Source: Catellatospora citrea
GTDB lineage: Bacteria > Actinomycetota > Actinomycetes > Mycobacteriales > Micromonosporaceae
DNA length: 64,000 bases
Assembly: GCF_003610235.1 (NCBI RefSeq)
Contig: NZ_RAPR01000001.1
Span: 62,001 to 126,000 of the forward strand
Direction: 5' to 3'
The notes under the pieces are model-generated. The model was not told the origin of the DNA. It saw only the letters and a program-made list of their open reading frames with translations, and did no database searches. Made by a program: the position numbers and the translations under genes. Below are positions 1 to 8,738 of the stretch, in pieces; within the stretch, counting starts at the first letter, position 1; each line of letters opens with the position of its first letter.

Positions 1-298
1 CGGCACCGATGCGGGCATCGCCCCCGTGAAGCCGCACTTCGTGCTGCGCCACGCGGTGCCGCAGCTCGCACCGCTGGGTATGGGCGGCGCGGAGGCGCTG
101 CATGCGGTGACGGCCCGCGCGGCCGAGGTGATCGGGCTGGGTCATCGCAAGGGGCGGATCGCGGCGGGCTACGACGCCGACATCCTGGCCGTCGCGGGCG
201 ACCCGGTCGCCGAACCGGCCGCGATCCACCGCCTGCTCGCGGTGTACGTCCGTGGCGTCAGGCTGGCCGCCGACGCCGGAACAGGCGGCCAAGGCTGA
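1..298 (+). CDS. Amidohydrolase family protein, C-terminal fragment
   Basis: The reading frame is open from the left edge and ends at a TGA at 296-298, so only about the last 98 residues are seen. It begins with GTDAGI, the amidohydrolase metal/active-site loop (GTDAG with the conserved Asp), and continues with a GMGGAEALHAVTARAAEVIGL helix and the closing strand GRIAAGYDADILAVAGDP, typical of the composite beta-sandwich end of imidazolonepropionase/prolidase-like amidohydrolases. Substrate cannot be inferred from this part. An in-frame ATG further in is not the true start. Confidence 0.85.
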   Translation, partial: GTDAGIAPVKPHFVLRHAVPQLAPLGMGGAEALHAVTARAAEVIGLGHRKGRIAAGYDADILAVAGDPVAEPAAIHRLLAVYVRGVRLAADAGTGGQG

Positions 299-406
299 CC
301 TTGGAGCGACCTACGTCCGATAGATCTGGTTTATCATGTTTTGCTGGGCTTAGCCGGACTAGGCTGGTTGAGGACTGCCCAGACCTGATTACGCGCTATT
401 CCAGAG

Positions 407-2836
407 GTGCGCCCGGACATGAGCGTACATCGATCGATCTTGAAGGCGCTCCAACGACTGACCGGGACAGCCGCGACGCCGATGGCACCGGCTCGCACCG
501 AGCCTGCGGGCACGAGCGCACAGGAGCACGCCGGCCGGCCGTTCGGTCCGCCCGCGGCCGTCGAGATCACGTCCGGCAGTGAACTCAGCGACCTCGCCGC
601 ATCGCTCAACGCCGTGACGCAACACGTGCGGGCCAGGGCACAGGAGCAGCGACGAGTCCGCGACATGATCGCCGCCGAGCGCGACCTGGTGGACTCGGTC
701 CTGGAGATCGCCGGCAGCCATATCCTCGTCGTCATCCTCGACCAGGATGGACGCGTCATCCAGTTCAACCAGGCCTGCGAATCGACGACCGGCTACCGCC
801 GCGACGAGGTCGAGGGGCGGCGGATCTCTGAGCTGTTCCTGATCCCGGCGGAGAAAGGCCCGGTGGCTGCGGCGTTCGGCGAACCCGTGGCGAACGCACC
901 GCAACCCGCTCTGCCCAGAAGCTTCGTGTGCACGTGGCTCGACCGTGCCGGCAGGCATCATCACATCGCCTGGTCGAATGCCACCGTCACCGACCGGCCG
1001 ACGGGAAACACCTACGTGATCGCCACCGGGCAGGACATCACCGACCGCCTGATCGCGGAGGCCGAGCTGCACGAGGCGCGGGAGCGGTTCCGGCTCGCCT
1101 TCGACAACGCGCCGATCGGCATGTGCCTGCTCAGCCTGGAGGGCCGGTTCCTTCAGGTGAACCGGGCGCTGGAAGGGTCCCTCGGCCGGTCGGAGGCGCA
1201 GCTGCTGAACCTGAACGTCGCCGACGTCACCCACCCCGGCGACGTCCAGGCGATCCGCCACACGCTCACCACCATGCGCGCGGGTCAGCGTCACGCCAGC
1301 CATGACGAGGTCCGCTTCCTGGGGGCCGATGACCGGGTCGCCTGGGTGCAGATGTCCGTTTCCGCGGTGCACCGGGACAACAGCGAGCCGCTCTACTACC
1401 TGGCCCAGGTCCACGACATCACCGCGCGCAGGGCAGCCGAGGAGCGACTCGCCCAGCAGGCACTTCACGACCCGCTCACCGGCCTGCCGAATCGGGCTTC
1501 GCTGCTGGCCCGACTGCAGGAGGAACTGGGCCGCGCACACCGCCCGGGCAGTCTGACCGGGTTGCTGTACGCCGACCTCGACGGTTTCACGATGGTCAAC
1601 GACAGTCTGGGCCAGACCGTCGGTGACGAGGCGCTTCGCGAGGTCGCGCACCGCCTTCAGGCGAGCATCGGCCCGTCGGACACGGTGGCTCGCGTCGGAA
1701 GCGACGAGTTCGTGGTGCTCTGCCGGGAGGTGCCCGACCAGTCCCATCTGCTCGACCTGGCCAAACGCGTCGCGGACACCGTGTCGGCGCCGATCATCGT
1801 CGGCGGGCAGCGCGAGCTGGTGATCTCCATCAGTACCGGGATCGCCTTCGGCCCGTCCGACGACCTCGACGCCGACCGTCTGGTCCGGAACGCCAACATC
1901 GCCTTGTGCCAGGCCAAGGCGGGCGGAAGAAGCGGATGCCGGCTCTACGACGAGTCGCTGGGCCAGTACGTCATCGACCGCGCGCGCATCGAACAGGCGC
2001 TTCGACAGGGGCTGCGCGACGGTCATTTCGTGCTCCAGTTCGAGCCCATCGTCGATGTGACGACCCATCAGGTCGTGGCCGTGGAGGCGCTGGTGCGCCT
2101 GAACCACCCGCAGCTGGGCCTGCTGATGCCCGGCGCGTTCATCGAGATCGCCGAGGACAGCGGTCTGATCGCCCCCATCGGCGCCTGGGTGCTGCAGGAG
2201 GCGTGCCGCCTGCTCGCCGACTGGCGGGGCGCCGACGTGGGCTGCGGACGGCTCGGCATCACCGTCAACGTGTCGGCTCGGCAGGTGGCCCGGCCGGACC
2301 TGGCCGACACCGTGGCACAGGCCCTGGCGCAGTCCGGCATCCCGCCCCAGTGCCTGTCGTTGGAGCTGACGGAGAGCGCCCTGATGGAGGCCGACGTGAG
2401 CGCGCTGCGCATGTTGGAGCGCATTCGCGACATGGGGGTCAGGCTCGGGATCGACGACTTCGGCACGGGCTACTCGTCGTTGCTGTACCTCAAGCGCCTT
2501 CCGGTGAGCTTCATCAAGATCGACCGGTCCTTCGTGTCCGGGCTGGTGCCCGATCCCACCGACCGCGAGATCGTCACGGCGGTGATCAGGTTGGGTCGGG
2601 CACTCGGCCTGGTCACCATCGCCGAAGGGGTCGAGAGTCCTGAACAGCTCGACATCCTGAAGGATCTTGGTTGCGAGCTGGCTCAGGGCTACCTGTTCGG
2701 ACCGTCGACCAGCGGCGCGCCGAACGTCGCGCAGCCGTGGAAGATCCTGCTCGACCACGGTCGGCGCGCACCCGGCGCGGACTCGACCGTCGCGCCCGGA
2801 CCCGGCGCGGGCCGCGGAGACCAGGCCGTCCGCTGA
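407..2836 (+). CDS. PAS-PAS-GGDEF-EAL cyclic-di-GMP turnover protein (degenerate GSDEF)
   Basis: About 809 residues. Order: short HAMP-like helix (about 55-75), PAS at about 90-215, PAS at about 222-342, GGDEF at about 350-512, EAL at about 524-775. The diguanylate cyclase signature reads GSDEF (431-435) instead of GGDEF, while the metal-binding ADLDGF is kept. The EAL domain looks complete: VEAL (559-562), ELTES and the DDFGTGYSS loop. The likely net activity is therefore c-di-GMP hydrolysis, with the GGDEF part perhaps regulatory; this is inference. No transmembrane helix or signal peptide is visible, so it should be cytosolic. GTG 407 is used here; an ATG four codons later (419) is equally possible. 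It converges on the MASE1 gene with a 19-bp gap. Confidence 0.93.
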   Translation: MRPDMSVHRSILKALQRLTGTAATPMAPARTEPAGTSAQEHAGRPFGPPAAVEITSGSELSDLAASLNAVTQHVRARAQEQRRVRDMIAAERDLVDSVLEIAGSHILVVILDQDGRVIQFNQACESTTGYRRDEVEGRRISELFLIPAEKGPVAAAFGEPVANAPQPALPRSFVCTWLDRAGRHHHIAWSNATVTDRPTGNTYVIATGQDITDRLIAEAELHEARERFRLAFDNAPIGMCLLSLEGRFLQVNRALEGSLGRSEAQLLNLNVADVTHPGDVQAIRHTLTTMRAGQRHASHDEVRFLGADDRVAWVQMSVSAVHRDNSEPLYYLAQVHDITARRAAEERLAQQALHDPLTGLPNRASLLARLQEELGRAHRPGSLTGLLYADLDGFTMVNDSLGQTVGDEALREVAHRLQASIGPSDTVARVGSDEFVVLCREVPDQSHLLDLAKRVADTVSAPIIVGGQRELVISISTGIAFGPSDDLDADRLVRNANIALCQAKAGGRSGCRLYDESLGQYVIDRARIEQALRQGLRDGHFVLQFEPIVDVTTHQVVAVEALVRLNHPQLGLLMPGAFIEIAEDSGLIAPIGAWVLQEACRLLADWRGADVGCGRLGITVNVSARQVARPDLADTVAQALAQSGIPPQCLSLELTESALMEADVSALRMLERIRDMGVRLGIDDFGTGYSSLLYLKRLPVSFIKIDRSFVSGLVPDPTDREIVTAVIRLGRALGLVTIAEGVESPEQLDILKDLGCELAQGYLFGPSTSGAPNVAQPWKILLDHGRRAPGADSTVAPGPGAGRGDQAVR

Positions 2837-2855
2837 ACCGGAACGCCGCAGCGGG

Positions 2856-3854
2856 TCAGTCGAGCTCGGTCGCCACGTCGGACAGCTGCCGCGTCGCCCG
2901 CTCAAGGAGCTGGAAGGCCAGATTGCGCTCCGTGGTCAGCGCTGCGAGCAGCAGCCCGGTCAGCGCCGCCGAGCCGTTGAACGCCTGCAAAGTGATCATT
3001 TTGACGAGCAGGTCCTGACCGGCGAACGGTCCCGCCCCGACCGCCGCCGCGTGAATCGCCAGCCCCGTCACGCCCAGCACGCACCACGCGGCCCCGCCCA
3101 GCTGGAAGCGCACCGCGGCCCAGATCACGAACGGGAACACCAGGAACAGCAGGTTGATCGGGACGCGGGTGACCGTCACCGTCACGGCCAGTGCGCTGAT
3201 CAGCAGCGCCCCGGCCTCGACGTACCGCCGCACCGGGACGTCGCGTGGCCGTCGAGCGGTGCGCAGAACGAGCAGCAGCGGCGCGATGACGAGGACGCCC
3301 ATCGCGTCCCCGGTCCACCACACCGACCACACCCCCCAGAAGTCACTCGCCTCGATCGCACCGGCCGCACGCAGCGCCGCACTGCCGATCGTCGCGCTGA
3401 CCAGCATCCCCGCCAGGGCGCCGAGCAGCACCAGCGCCAGCCCGTCCCGCAGCCGGTCCAGTTCGACGCGGAACCCGACGCGGCGCAGCATCCCGTAGGC
3501 GCAGAGCGGGGCCAGCGTGTTGCCCGTCGTGATCGCGACGATGGCGACCGCCGACGGGCCGATCGGCGCGTTGACCAGGAAAGCGCCCAGCGCGATGCCC
3601 GGCCACACCCGGCCGCCCCACAGGAGCAGGCAGACCAGCGCGACGCCGGTCGGCGGCCACAACGGCGTGACCTGTCCCCGGACCAGCTCCTGCAGCAGTC
3701 CGATCCTGGCGGCGACGTAGTAGGCGGCCGCGACGCCCAGGATCTGCAGACCCGCGGCCACGCTTCGCGGCAGCCTTGGGCGTCTGCCCTGGTCGCGCGC
3801 CATCGCCGTCATCGGATCACCATGGCTGATTGTAAGCGCGCGGGCAGTCTCCAC
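2856..3854 (-). CDS. Stand-alone MASE1-domain integral membrane protein
   Basis: About 332 residues, with about eight hydrophobic helices from residue 35 to 300. It shows MASE1 hallmarks: the LWPPTGVALVCLL helix, an NAPIGPSAVAIVAITTGNTL segment and FWGVWSVWWTGDAMGVLVIAPLLL. MASE1 normally forms the membrane sensor half of a GGDEF protein or histidine kinase. Here the protein stops after the last helix with a short charged tail (TTERNLAFQLLERATRQL) and carries no output domain. It follows the methyltransferase by 15 bp on the same strand, so the two may be one transcript. The start could be this codon or either Met at residues 15 or 18. The PAS-GGDEF-EAL protein next door lacks a membrane domain, so partnership is conceivable but unproven. 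Confidence 0.85.
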   Translation of the reverse strand: METARALTISHGDPMTAMARDQGRRPRLPRSVAAGLQILGVAAAYYVAARIGLLQELVRGQVTPLWPPTGVALVCLLLWGGRVWPGIALGAFLVNAPIGPSAVAIVAITTGNTLAPLCAYGMLRRVGFRVELDRLRDGLALVLLGALAGMLVSATIGSAALRAAGAIEASDFWGVWSVWWTGDAMGVLVIAPLLLVLRTARRPRDVPVRRYVEAGALLISALAVTVTVTRVPINLLFLVFPFVIWAAVRFQLGGAAWCVLGVTGLAIHAAAVGAGPFAGQDLLVKMITLQAFNGSAALTGLLLAALTTERNLAFQLLERATRQLSDVATELD

Positions 3855-3869
3855 GGCCCGGGTGACCAG

Positions 3870-4610
3870 CTACTGAGGCGATATCAGCAGCCGGTAGCCG
3901 ACGTCGGCCGTGCCGCCCGCGCCCGGCCGACCGTGGCGCGCCTGCCAGTCGCCGCCGGCCAGGTCGGCCCGCAGCCGCTGGATCGCCTGTTCCACCCGGT
4001 CCGGGTCGAGCCTGGCCAGCGAGGAGACCGAAGCCCGCACCGCCGGGTCGAGGTAGGCGTGTGGCCGGTCCCAGTACGCGGCCAGGAAGCCGTCGCTGCA
4101 GTCGTGCGGCACCGGCACCTCCATCACCTGCGCCGGGGTCAGGTGCCGCGCGATGACGTCACAGTCGGGCAGCTCCCGCTCCGCCTCGGCGATCTCCGGC
4201 AGGTAGTCGGCGATCAGCCAGAACCGGGACATGACCGCGTGATCCCAGGTCAGCACCACCTGGCGGCGCGAAACGCGGCGCAGCTCGGAGAGTCCGCGGC
4301 CGGGATCGGTCCAGTGGTGCACGGTGAGCACGGCCAGCCCGACGTCGAAGCTCTGGTCGGCGAAGGGCAGCCGCTCGGCGACGGCCCGCACCACGGGCGC
4401 GCTGCCCGGCGGCCGTTGCGCGATCATCACCGGGGACGGCTCCACGGCGAGCACACTCCGGTCGGCCGGCTCGTAGGAGCCCGCCCCCGCCCCGACGTTG
4501 ACGACCGTGCGGGCCTCGCCGAGCGCGCCTTCGATGATCGCGGCCAGGCGCGGATCCGGGCGTCGACGCTCGGCGTAGCCGGCGCCAAGCGTCTGGTATG
4601 GATCTTTCAT
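3870..4610 (-). CDS. Class I SAM-dependent methyltransferase
   Basis: About 246 residues, starting at the ATG that gives MKDPYQTLGAGYAERR; upstream codons are open but have no family similarity. Motif I is VVNVGAGAGSYEP, followed by LAVEPSPVMIAQRP (post-motif I acidic residue) and the FADQSFDVGLAVLTVHHW stretch with the DVGLAVLTVHHW motif found in Methyltransf_11 proteins. The C-terminal half contains a helical lid. The substrate is unknown. It is probably the first gene of a two-gene unit with the MASE1 protein. Confidence 0.9.
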   Translation of the reverse strand: MKDPYQTLGAGYAERRRPDPRLAAIIEGALGEARTVVNVGAGAGSYEPADRSVLAVEPSPVMIAQRPPGSAPVVRAVAERLPFADQSFDVGLAVLTVHHWTDPGRGLSELRRVSRRQVVLTWDHAVMSRFWLIADYLPEIAEAERELPDCDVIARHLTPAQVMEVPVPHDCSDGFLAAYWDRPHAYLDPAVRASVSSLARLDPDRVEQAIQRLRADLAGGDWQARHGRPGAGGTADVGYRLLISPQ

Positions 4611-4745
4611 GCCTGCCTGTCTACCAGCATCGCCGGGGCTGCCGGAAGTGCCTGGCATAGCCGGCGCAGATCCACCCGGTGTGCCGGTCAGCGCTGCGCG
4701 TCGGACCCGGGTCGACTCACCGGGTGGACCGCCGCGAACAGGGCC

Positions 4746-5354
4746 TCACTGCGGCAGCGGTGCGCCGGACGCCTCGGCCACCATGTACGCGGCGTACCAG
4801 TCGGGCCAGTCGGGGTCGGCCCCGCCGATGCGCTTCTCGTGCTCGCCGTGGGCCTGCGAAGCCCGGCGCATCGCGGTCGCCAGGTCGGTCGCGGAGTTGA
4901 ACGCCGTCGCGCCGGGATCGACGCGACCGGGCAGCCGGTTGGTGATCTCCTGCAGCACCCAGGTGTTGCCGTCGGGGTCGGCGAACTCGGCCCGCGACCG
5001 GTACGTGCCGCGATCGGGGTCCGGGCCCTTGACCGGGCCGTCCGGGCCGAGGTGGAAGACGTCGCTGACCTGGACACCGGCGGCGACCAGCGCGTCGTGG
5101 ACCTGCTCGATGTCGGGGACGATCAGGAACGACCTGGCCGAGCCGGGCGCGGCCGTGGTGAGGTTCGTGCCGAAGTGGACCGAGCACGCCGAGCCGTGCG
5201 GCGTCAGCTGGACGACGCCCGAACCGGGTGGCGTCTGATCCGAGCGCCAGCCCAGCCGGCCGTAGAACTCCTCGGCCCGGGCGACGTCCGAGACCGGGAT
5301 CACCACGACCTCGAGCTTCATGTCGATGTCGGCGACACCAGGCGTCGTGCCCAT
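4746..5354 (-). CDS. VOC (glyoxalase/bleomycin-resistance fold) protein
   Basis: About 202 residues. The N-terminal 130 residues form one VOC module: LEVVVIPVSDVARAEEFYGRLGW, SVHFGT and EFADPDGNTWVLQEI, with the terminal Glu of the usual metal-binding set. The last 60 residues (ATDLATAMRRASQAHGEHEKR...WPDWYAAYMV) are an alpha-helical extension seen in several actinobacterial VOC proteins. The enzyme class cannot be fixed: members include dioxygenases, isomerases and antibiotic-binding proteins. It is divergent from the FMN reductase gene, with a 103-bp shared region. Confidence 0.85.
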   Translation of the reverse strand: MGTTPGVADIDMKLEVVVIPVSDVARAEEFYGRLGWRSDQTPPGSGVVQLTPHGSACSVHFGTNLTTAAPGSARSFLIVPDIEQVHDALVAAGVQVSDVFHLGPDGPVKGPDPDRGTYRSRAEFADPDGNTWVLQEITNRLPGRVDPGATAFNSATDLATAMRRASQAHGEHEKRIGGADPDWPDWYAAYMVAEASGAPLPQ

Positions 5355-5457
5355 CGCTTCCTCCCAAGACCGGTTCGATTTTCTCGTTCTCGACGATACC
5401 GATGAATCGCCTTTGCCATTCCTTATAGTGTCAATTCCACCTCAGGGAGGCTGTGCC

Positions 5458-6042
5458 ATGACCACCTACAAGGTCGGATACTTCATCGGGAGCTTGTCGT
5501 CGACGTCGGTCAACCGGGAACTGTCCCAGGTGCTGATCCGGCTCGCGCCCGAGGAGCTGGAGTTCACCGAGATCCCGATCGGCAACCTGCCGCTGTACAG
5601 TCCGGACCACGACGCGAACTACCCGCCCGAGGCGGTCGCACTCAAGGACGCCATCCATCGCTCACAGGCGATCCTGTTCGTCACGCCCGAGTACAACCGG
5701 TCGATCCCGGGTGCGCTGAAGAACGCCATCGACTGGGCGTCGCGGCCGTGGGGCAAGAACGCCTTCGACCACATCCCCGCGGCGGTCATCGGCGCTTCCA
5801 TCGGCCAAATCGGCACCGCGCTGGCCCAGCAGGCGCTGCGGGGCGTGCTCAGCTTCTGCAACGCCCGGCAGATGACCGCTCCCGAGGCGTACATCCAGTT
5901 CAACAAGACGCTCTTCCCGGGCAACGGCGAGGTCGCCGACGACGCCGTGCGGACGTTCCTGGCGGACTTCATGGGCGAGTTCCGCGACCACATCGTGCGC
6001 GTCCTGTCGGTCCTGCCCCGCCAGGGCCACGGCGCGCAGTGA
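5458..6042 (+). CDS. NADPH-dependent FMN reductase (flavodoxin-fold quinone/azo reductase)
   Basis: 194 residues, starting at the ATG 5458 that follows an AGGGAGG ribosome binding site at 5444-5450; the open frame extends upstream but without an SD. The FMN phosphate loop is GSLSSTSVNR, and the flavin-contacting loop is FVTPEYNRSIPGALKNAIDW, both diagnostic of the NADPH-dependent FMN reductase family (ChrR/YieF-like). It probably reduces quinones or other electrophiles using FMN. Located opposite the VOC gene; both are common in electrophile or xenobiotic responses. Confidence 0.93.
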   Translation: MTTYKVGYFIGSLSSTSVNRELSQVLIRLAPEELEFTEIPIGNLPLYSPDHDANYPPEAVALKDAIHRSQAILFVTPEYNRSIPGALKNAIDWASRPWGKNAFDHIPAAVIGASIGQIGTALAQQALRGVLSFCNARQMTAPEAYIQFNKTLFPGNGEVADDAVRTFLADFMGEFRDHIVRVLSVLPRQGHGAQ

Positions 6043-6048
6043 CGCGCC

Positions 6049-7089
6049 TCAGAGCCAGTCGTTGCGTTTGAACACGGTGTAAAGCAGGACGGACAACACC
6101 GCGATGAGGCCTGTCGACACGAACATGCCCCAGGTGCTGCCGTATCCGGGATACGGCAGGTTCTGCCCGTAGAAGCCGGTGATCGCCGTCGGCACCGCGA
6201 TGATGGCCGCCCAGCTGGTCACCTTCTTCATGATCGTATTGAGGCGGTTCGCCTGGGTGATCAGATTGGTCTGCATGGTCGTGGCAGCGAGGTCGTGCAG
6301 GGCGTCGGTCCAGTCGGCCGCGCGCATCGCATGGTCGTAGAGCTTCTGGTAGTACGGCGCCATGGCCCCGCCGACGGCGAGCACGTCCTGGCTCAGCAGC
6401 GACTCGACGACCTCCTCCATCGGCTTCACCACGCGTCGCAACGCGATCAGGTCGCGGCGCAGTTGGAACAGCCGCTGCTGCACGGACTGGGCGTCGGACC
6501 CGCGGGCGTCGAACAGCTGCTCCTCCAGGTCGTCGACCGCCTCGTCGAGTTGCCGGACCGCCTGGAACTGGCCGTTGACGATGTGGTCGAGCAGCCCGTA
6601 GAGCAGGAAGGCGACACCCCGGCGGGTCTGCTCGGGGGAGGCGTCCCAGCCGGCCACGACCGGCTCCAGATCGAGGCCGCAGTCCTTGCGGACCGTGATC
6701 AGCACCCGGTCGTTGCAGAAGACGGCGATCTCGAACAGCATCAGCGCCGAGCTCTCCGGGTCGAGGGCGGCCCCGTACGCGTCGAGGGACAGGTGCTCGG
6801 GGTAGCGGTTCAGGCTCGGGCGCTGTCCCTTGTCCAGGCACTCCCCGATCGCCAGCTCGTGCAGGCCGACGTCGGTGGCGAGCATGCTCATGTCCTCGGC
6901 GCTCGGCCGGTACAGGTCCAGCCAGATCACCGTCGCCGGGTCGGCCAGGTGCCCGGCCACGTCGTCGACCGGGAAGTCCTCGAGCGCGCACACGCCGTCG
7001 CGGTACAGCCGGGTCCTGGCCCGCCGGAGCGACTCCGGTGGATCACGATCGCCGCCGCGGCCCCCGACGAGCCCGCCGTCCCCGCCCAC
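6049..7089 (-). CDS. CorA/2-TM-GxN family divalent cation channel with YGQN variant
   Basis: 346 residues. A cytosolic alpha/beta domain and long coiled helices (about 1-270) precede two C-terminal membrane helices, typical of CorA. The pore loop after helix 1 reads YGQN (residues 307-310) in place of the classical YGMN; an acidic-rich loop is absent. The C-terminal KRNDWL basic end faces the cytoplasm. The family carries Mg2+ or Co2+ or, in ZntB relatives, exports Zn2+. The GQN variant leaves ion preference open. A 50-residue membrane peptide gene lies just upstream on the same strand. Confidence 0.88.
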   Translation of the reverse strand: MGGDGGLVGGRGGDRDPPESLRRARTRLYRDGVCALEDFPVDDVAGHLADPATVIWLDLYRPSAEDMSMLATDVGLHELAIGECLDKGQRPSLNRYPEHLSLDAYGAALDPESSALMLFEIAVFCNDRVLITVRKDCGLDLEPVVAGWDASPEQTRRGVAFLLYGLLDHIVNGQFQAVRQLDEAVDDLEEQLFDARGSDAQSVQQRLFQLRRDLIALRRVVKPMEEVVESLLSQDVLAVGGAMAPYYQKLYDHAMRAADWTDALHDLAATTMQTNLITQANRLNTIMKKVTSWAAIIAVPTAITGFYGQNLPYPGYGSTWGMFVSTGLIAVLSVLLYTVFKRNDWL

Positions 7090-7116
7090 GTTCCCAGCGT
7101 AGGCGGGTGCGGGCCG

Positions 7117-7269
7117 TCAGATGACGGCCAGGGCGATGATGAGCCCGGCGAGGGCGAGCAGGAAGAGCTGGACGATCAGCGTCACCCGGGTGTCGACCGG
7201 GTCGGCGGGCCGGGGTTCGGCGTCCATCGCCCGGCTGAACACGTAGGAGTTGGAGTAACGAGTGCTCAT
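7117..7269 (-). CDS. Small single-pass (tail-anchored) membrane protein
   Basis: 50 residues starting at MSTRYSNSYVF; a longer start would add 12 residues of low plausibility. The first 30 residues are polar, and the last 18-20 (VTLIVQLFLLALAGLIIALAVI) form one hydrophobic helix reaching the C terminus. No recognisable family. It ends 28 bp before the CorA-type gene on the same strand, so it could be cotranscribed and be an accessory subunit; this is inferred from position only. Confidence 0.55.
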   Translation of the reverse strand: MSTRYSNSYVFSRAMDAEPRPADPVDTRVTLIVQLFLLALAGLIIALAVI

Positions 7270-7405
7270 GCCGACCACGCTGCTACGTGCGCGGGCGCAC
7301 CACAACGATCTTGATGCGTTCGCTACGGCCCCGGCCGTGATCCTGACGCCGGCCTGACGCCCGCAGCCGGTCGGCGGTCCCGCCGATGGCTCGCCGCGGC
7401 CGGCG

Positions 7406-8572
7406 TCACTTCTGGTAGCCGAAGTTGTCGCAGGTCCGGCGCTGCTGGACGCAGTTCTTGGTGCGCTTGTTCATGGCGTCGACGTCCCACATCACGAACG
7501 CGTCGCCGTGCATCGAGGAGGCGCTCTTGCCGTCCTTGTCGGAGGCGAGGTAGAAACCCGCCGCGCTGCCCTGGGAGCCGTACGCGATGTCGAAGGTGAT
7601 CGCCGGGATCTTCACGGGATGGCTGCGCGGGCAGGCGTTGCCGCGGCCGAACGAGACGTGCGCCTTGTGGTCGGGGCTGTCCAGGTTCTTGCCGTCCCAG
7701 CAGTCCGGGAACTGCATGATGTAGTGCAGCGTCGCCTTGCCGTCGCAGATCGGCCAGTTGCCGTTGCTGCTGCGGGCCACGCCGTCGACGTCGCCGGGGC
7801 CGTAGTAGGCGCAGAAGAACTGGCCGCCCGCGCCGCGCGGGGTCGGCTTGCTCTTCTTCGCGTCGCCGACGATCATGCGCAGGCCGTTGGGCATCGGCAG
7901 CTGGTTCGCCGAGGTGTTCATCAGCGAGCGGTAGTAGACCCGGAAGCCCGTGGTCTCGACCGGCTTGCCGGTCGCGTTGTCGTAGAGCGTCGGCACCCAG
8001 TACGACGAGTGGTCCTCGACCGGCTTGCAGGTGGTGGCCGTGAACTTCATCAGGTCCGCGGCCTTGGTCTGCGCGTCGACGGCCTTGTTGCCGACGAACG
8101 AGTGCATGTGCGAGGCGCCCGGCAGTCCCGGGGCGACGATCGGGTCGTCGGGCAGCGAGTGGCTGTACTGGCAGTCGGCGCGGAACTCGGGCAGGTTGCC
8201 CACCCCGGCCGGGACCGGGTCGATCTTCCTGGCCTGGTACGCGTCGACCTGCGCCTGCCAGGCGGCCTGGTCGACGGGCACCCAGCCGGGCTTCGCCGCT
8301 TTCGTCGGCACGGCACTCGATGCCGGCGACGCCGCCGCCGATGCCGATGCCGCTGCAGGCGCGACCGCCGACGCGGTGAGCTCGGGGCCGCCTGCGGCGT
8401 TCGACGGTTCCGGTGCGCCGGCCGCGAACACCGCTCCCACCGCCACGGCCGTCACGACGGCCAGGCCCAGCCCGACGACGAACACGTTGCGCCGGTTGCG
8501 GGCCAGCCGGCCCGCCGGCCCGGGACCCGGCTGCGGGTCCGTGCCGGACCCGTCGATCATCTGGTACGACAC
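7406..8572 (-). CDS. DUF1996 domain protein, membrane-anchored, paralogue A
   Basis: About 388 residues. GTG 8572 is chosen because GGGAG lies six bases upstream; ATG 8560 is the alternative. An uncleaved signal/anchor helix (about 30-50) is followed by an Ala/Ser-rich linker and the DUF1996 domain (about 105-385). Seen in the domain: DDPIVAPGLPGASHMHSF, SYWVPTLY, PNGLRMIVGD, FPDCWDGKNLDSPDHKAH and CPRSHPV. The repeated His pairs suggest metal binding, but no activity is established for this family to my knowledge. Cys residues are even in number in the exported part, fitting disulphides. Divergent from the membrane-protein gene that separates it from its paralogue. Confidence 0.85.
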   Translation of the reverse strand: MSYQMIDGSGTDPQPGPGPAGRLARNRRNVFVVGLGLAVVTAVAVGAVFAAGAPEPSNAAGGPELTASAVAPAAASASAAASPASSAVPTKAAKPGWVPVDQAAWQAQVDAYQARKIDPVPAGVGNLPEFRADCQYSHSLPDDPIVAPGLPGASHMHSFVGNKAVDAQTKAADLMKFTATTCKPVEDHSSYWVPTLYDNATGKPVETTGFRVYYRSLMNTSANQLPMPNGLRMIVGDAKKSKPTPRGAGGQFFCAYYGPGDVDGVARSSNGNWPICDGKATLHYIMQFPDCWDGKNLDSPDHKAHVSFGRGNACPRSHPVKIPAITFDIAYGSQGSAAGFYLASDKDGKSASSMHGDAFVMWDVDAMNKRTKNCVQQRRTCDNFGYQK

Positions 8573-8738
8573 GGCTGACTCCCGGAAGATGCGGCGACAC
8601 GGCCGAACTCGCACGGCCGCCAGCATGTTAGCCGCCCGCGCCGCAGGCACCAGCACCGCGCAGCACAAAGGACGGTCGGCCAGGGCGTTCTCGACAGACC
8701 CTTCCCCGCCCTTCCCGGCCGCGCGGCGGCAGTGCAAG

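Noticed and set aside
389..2905. A very long open frame on the minus strand opposite the GGDEF-EAL gene
   Set aside because: High GC removes stop codons in the antisense frames; the translation is a His/Asp/Val/Gln-rich string with no domain, and the plus strand has clear domains.
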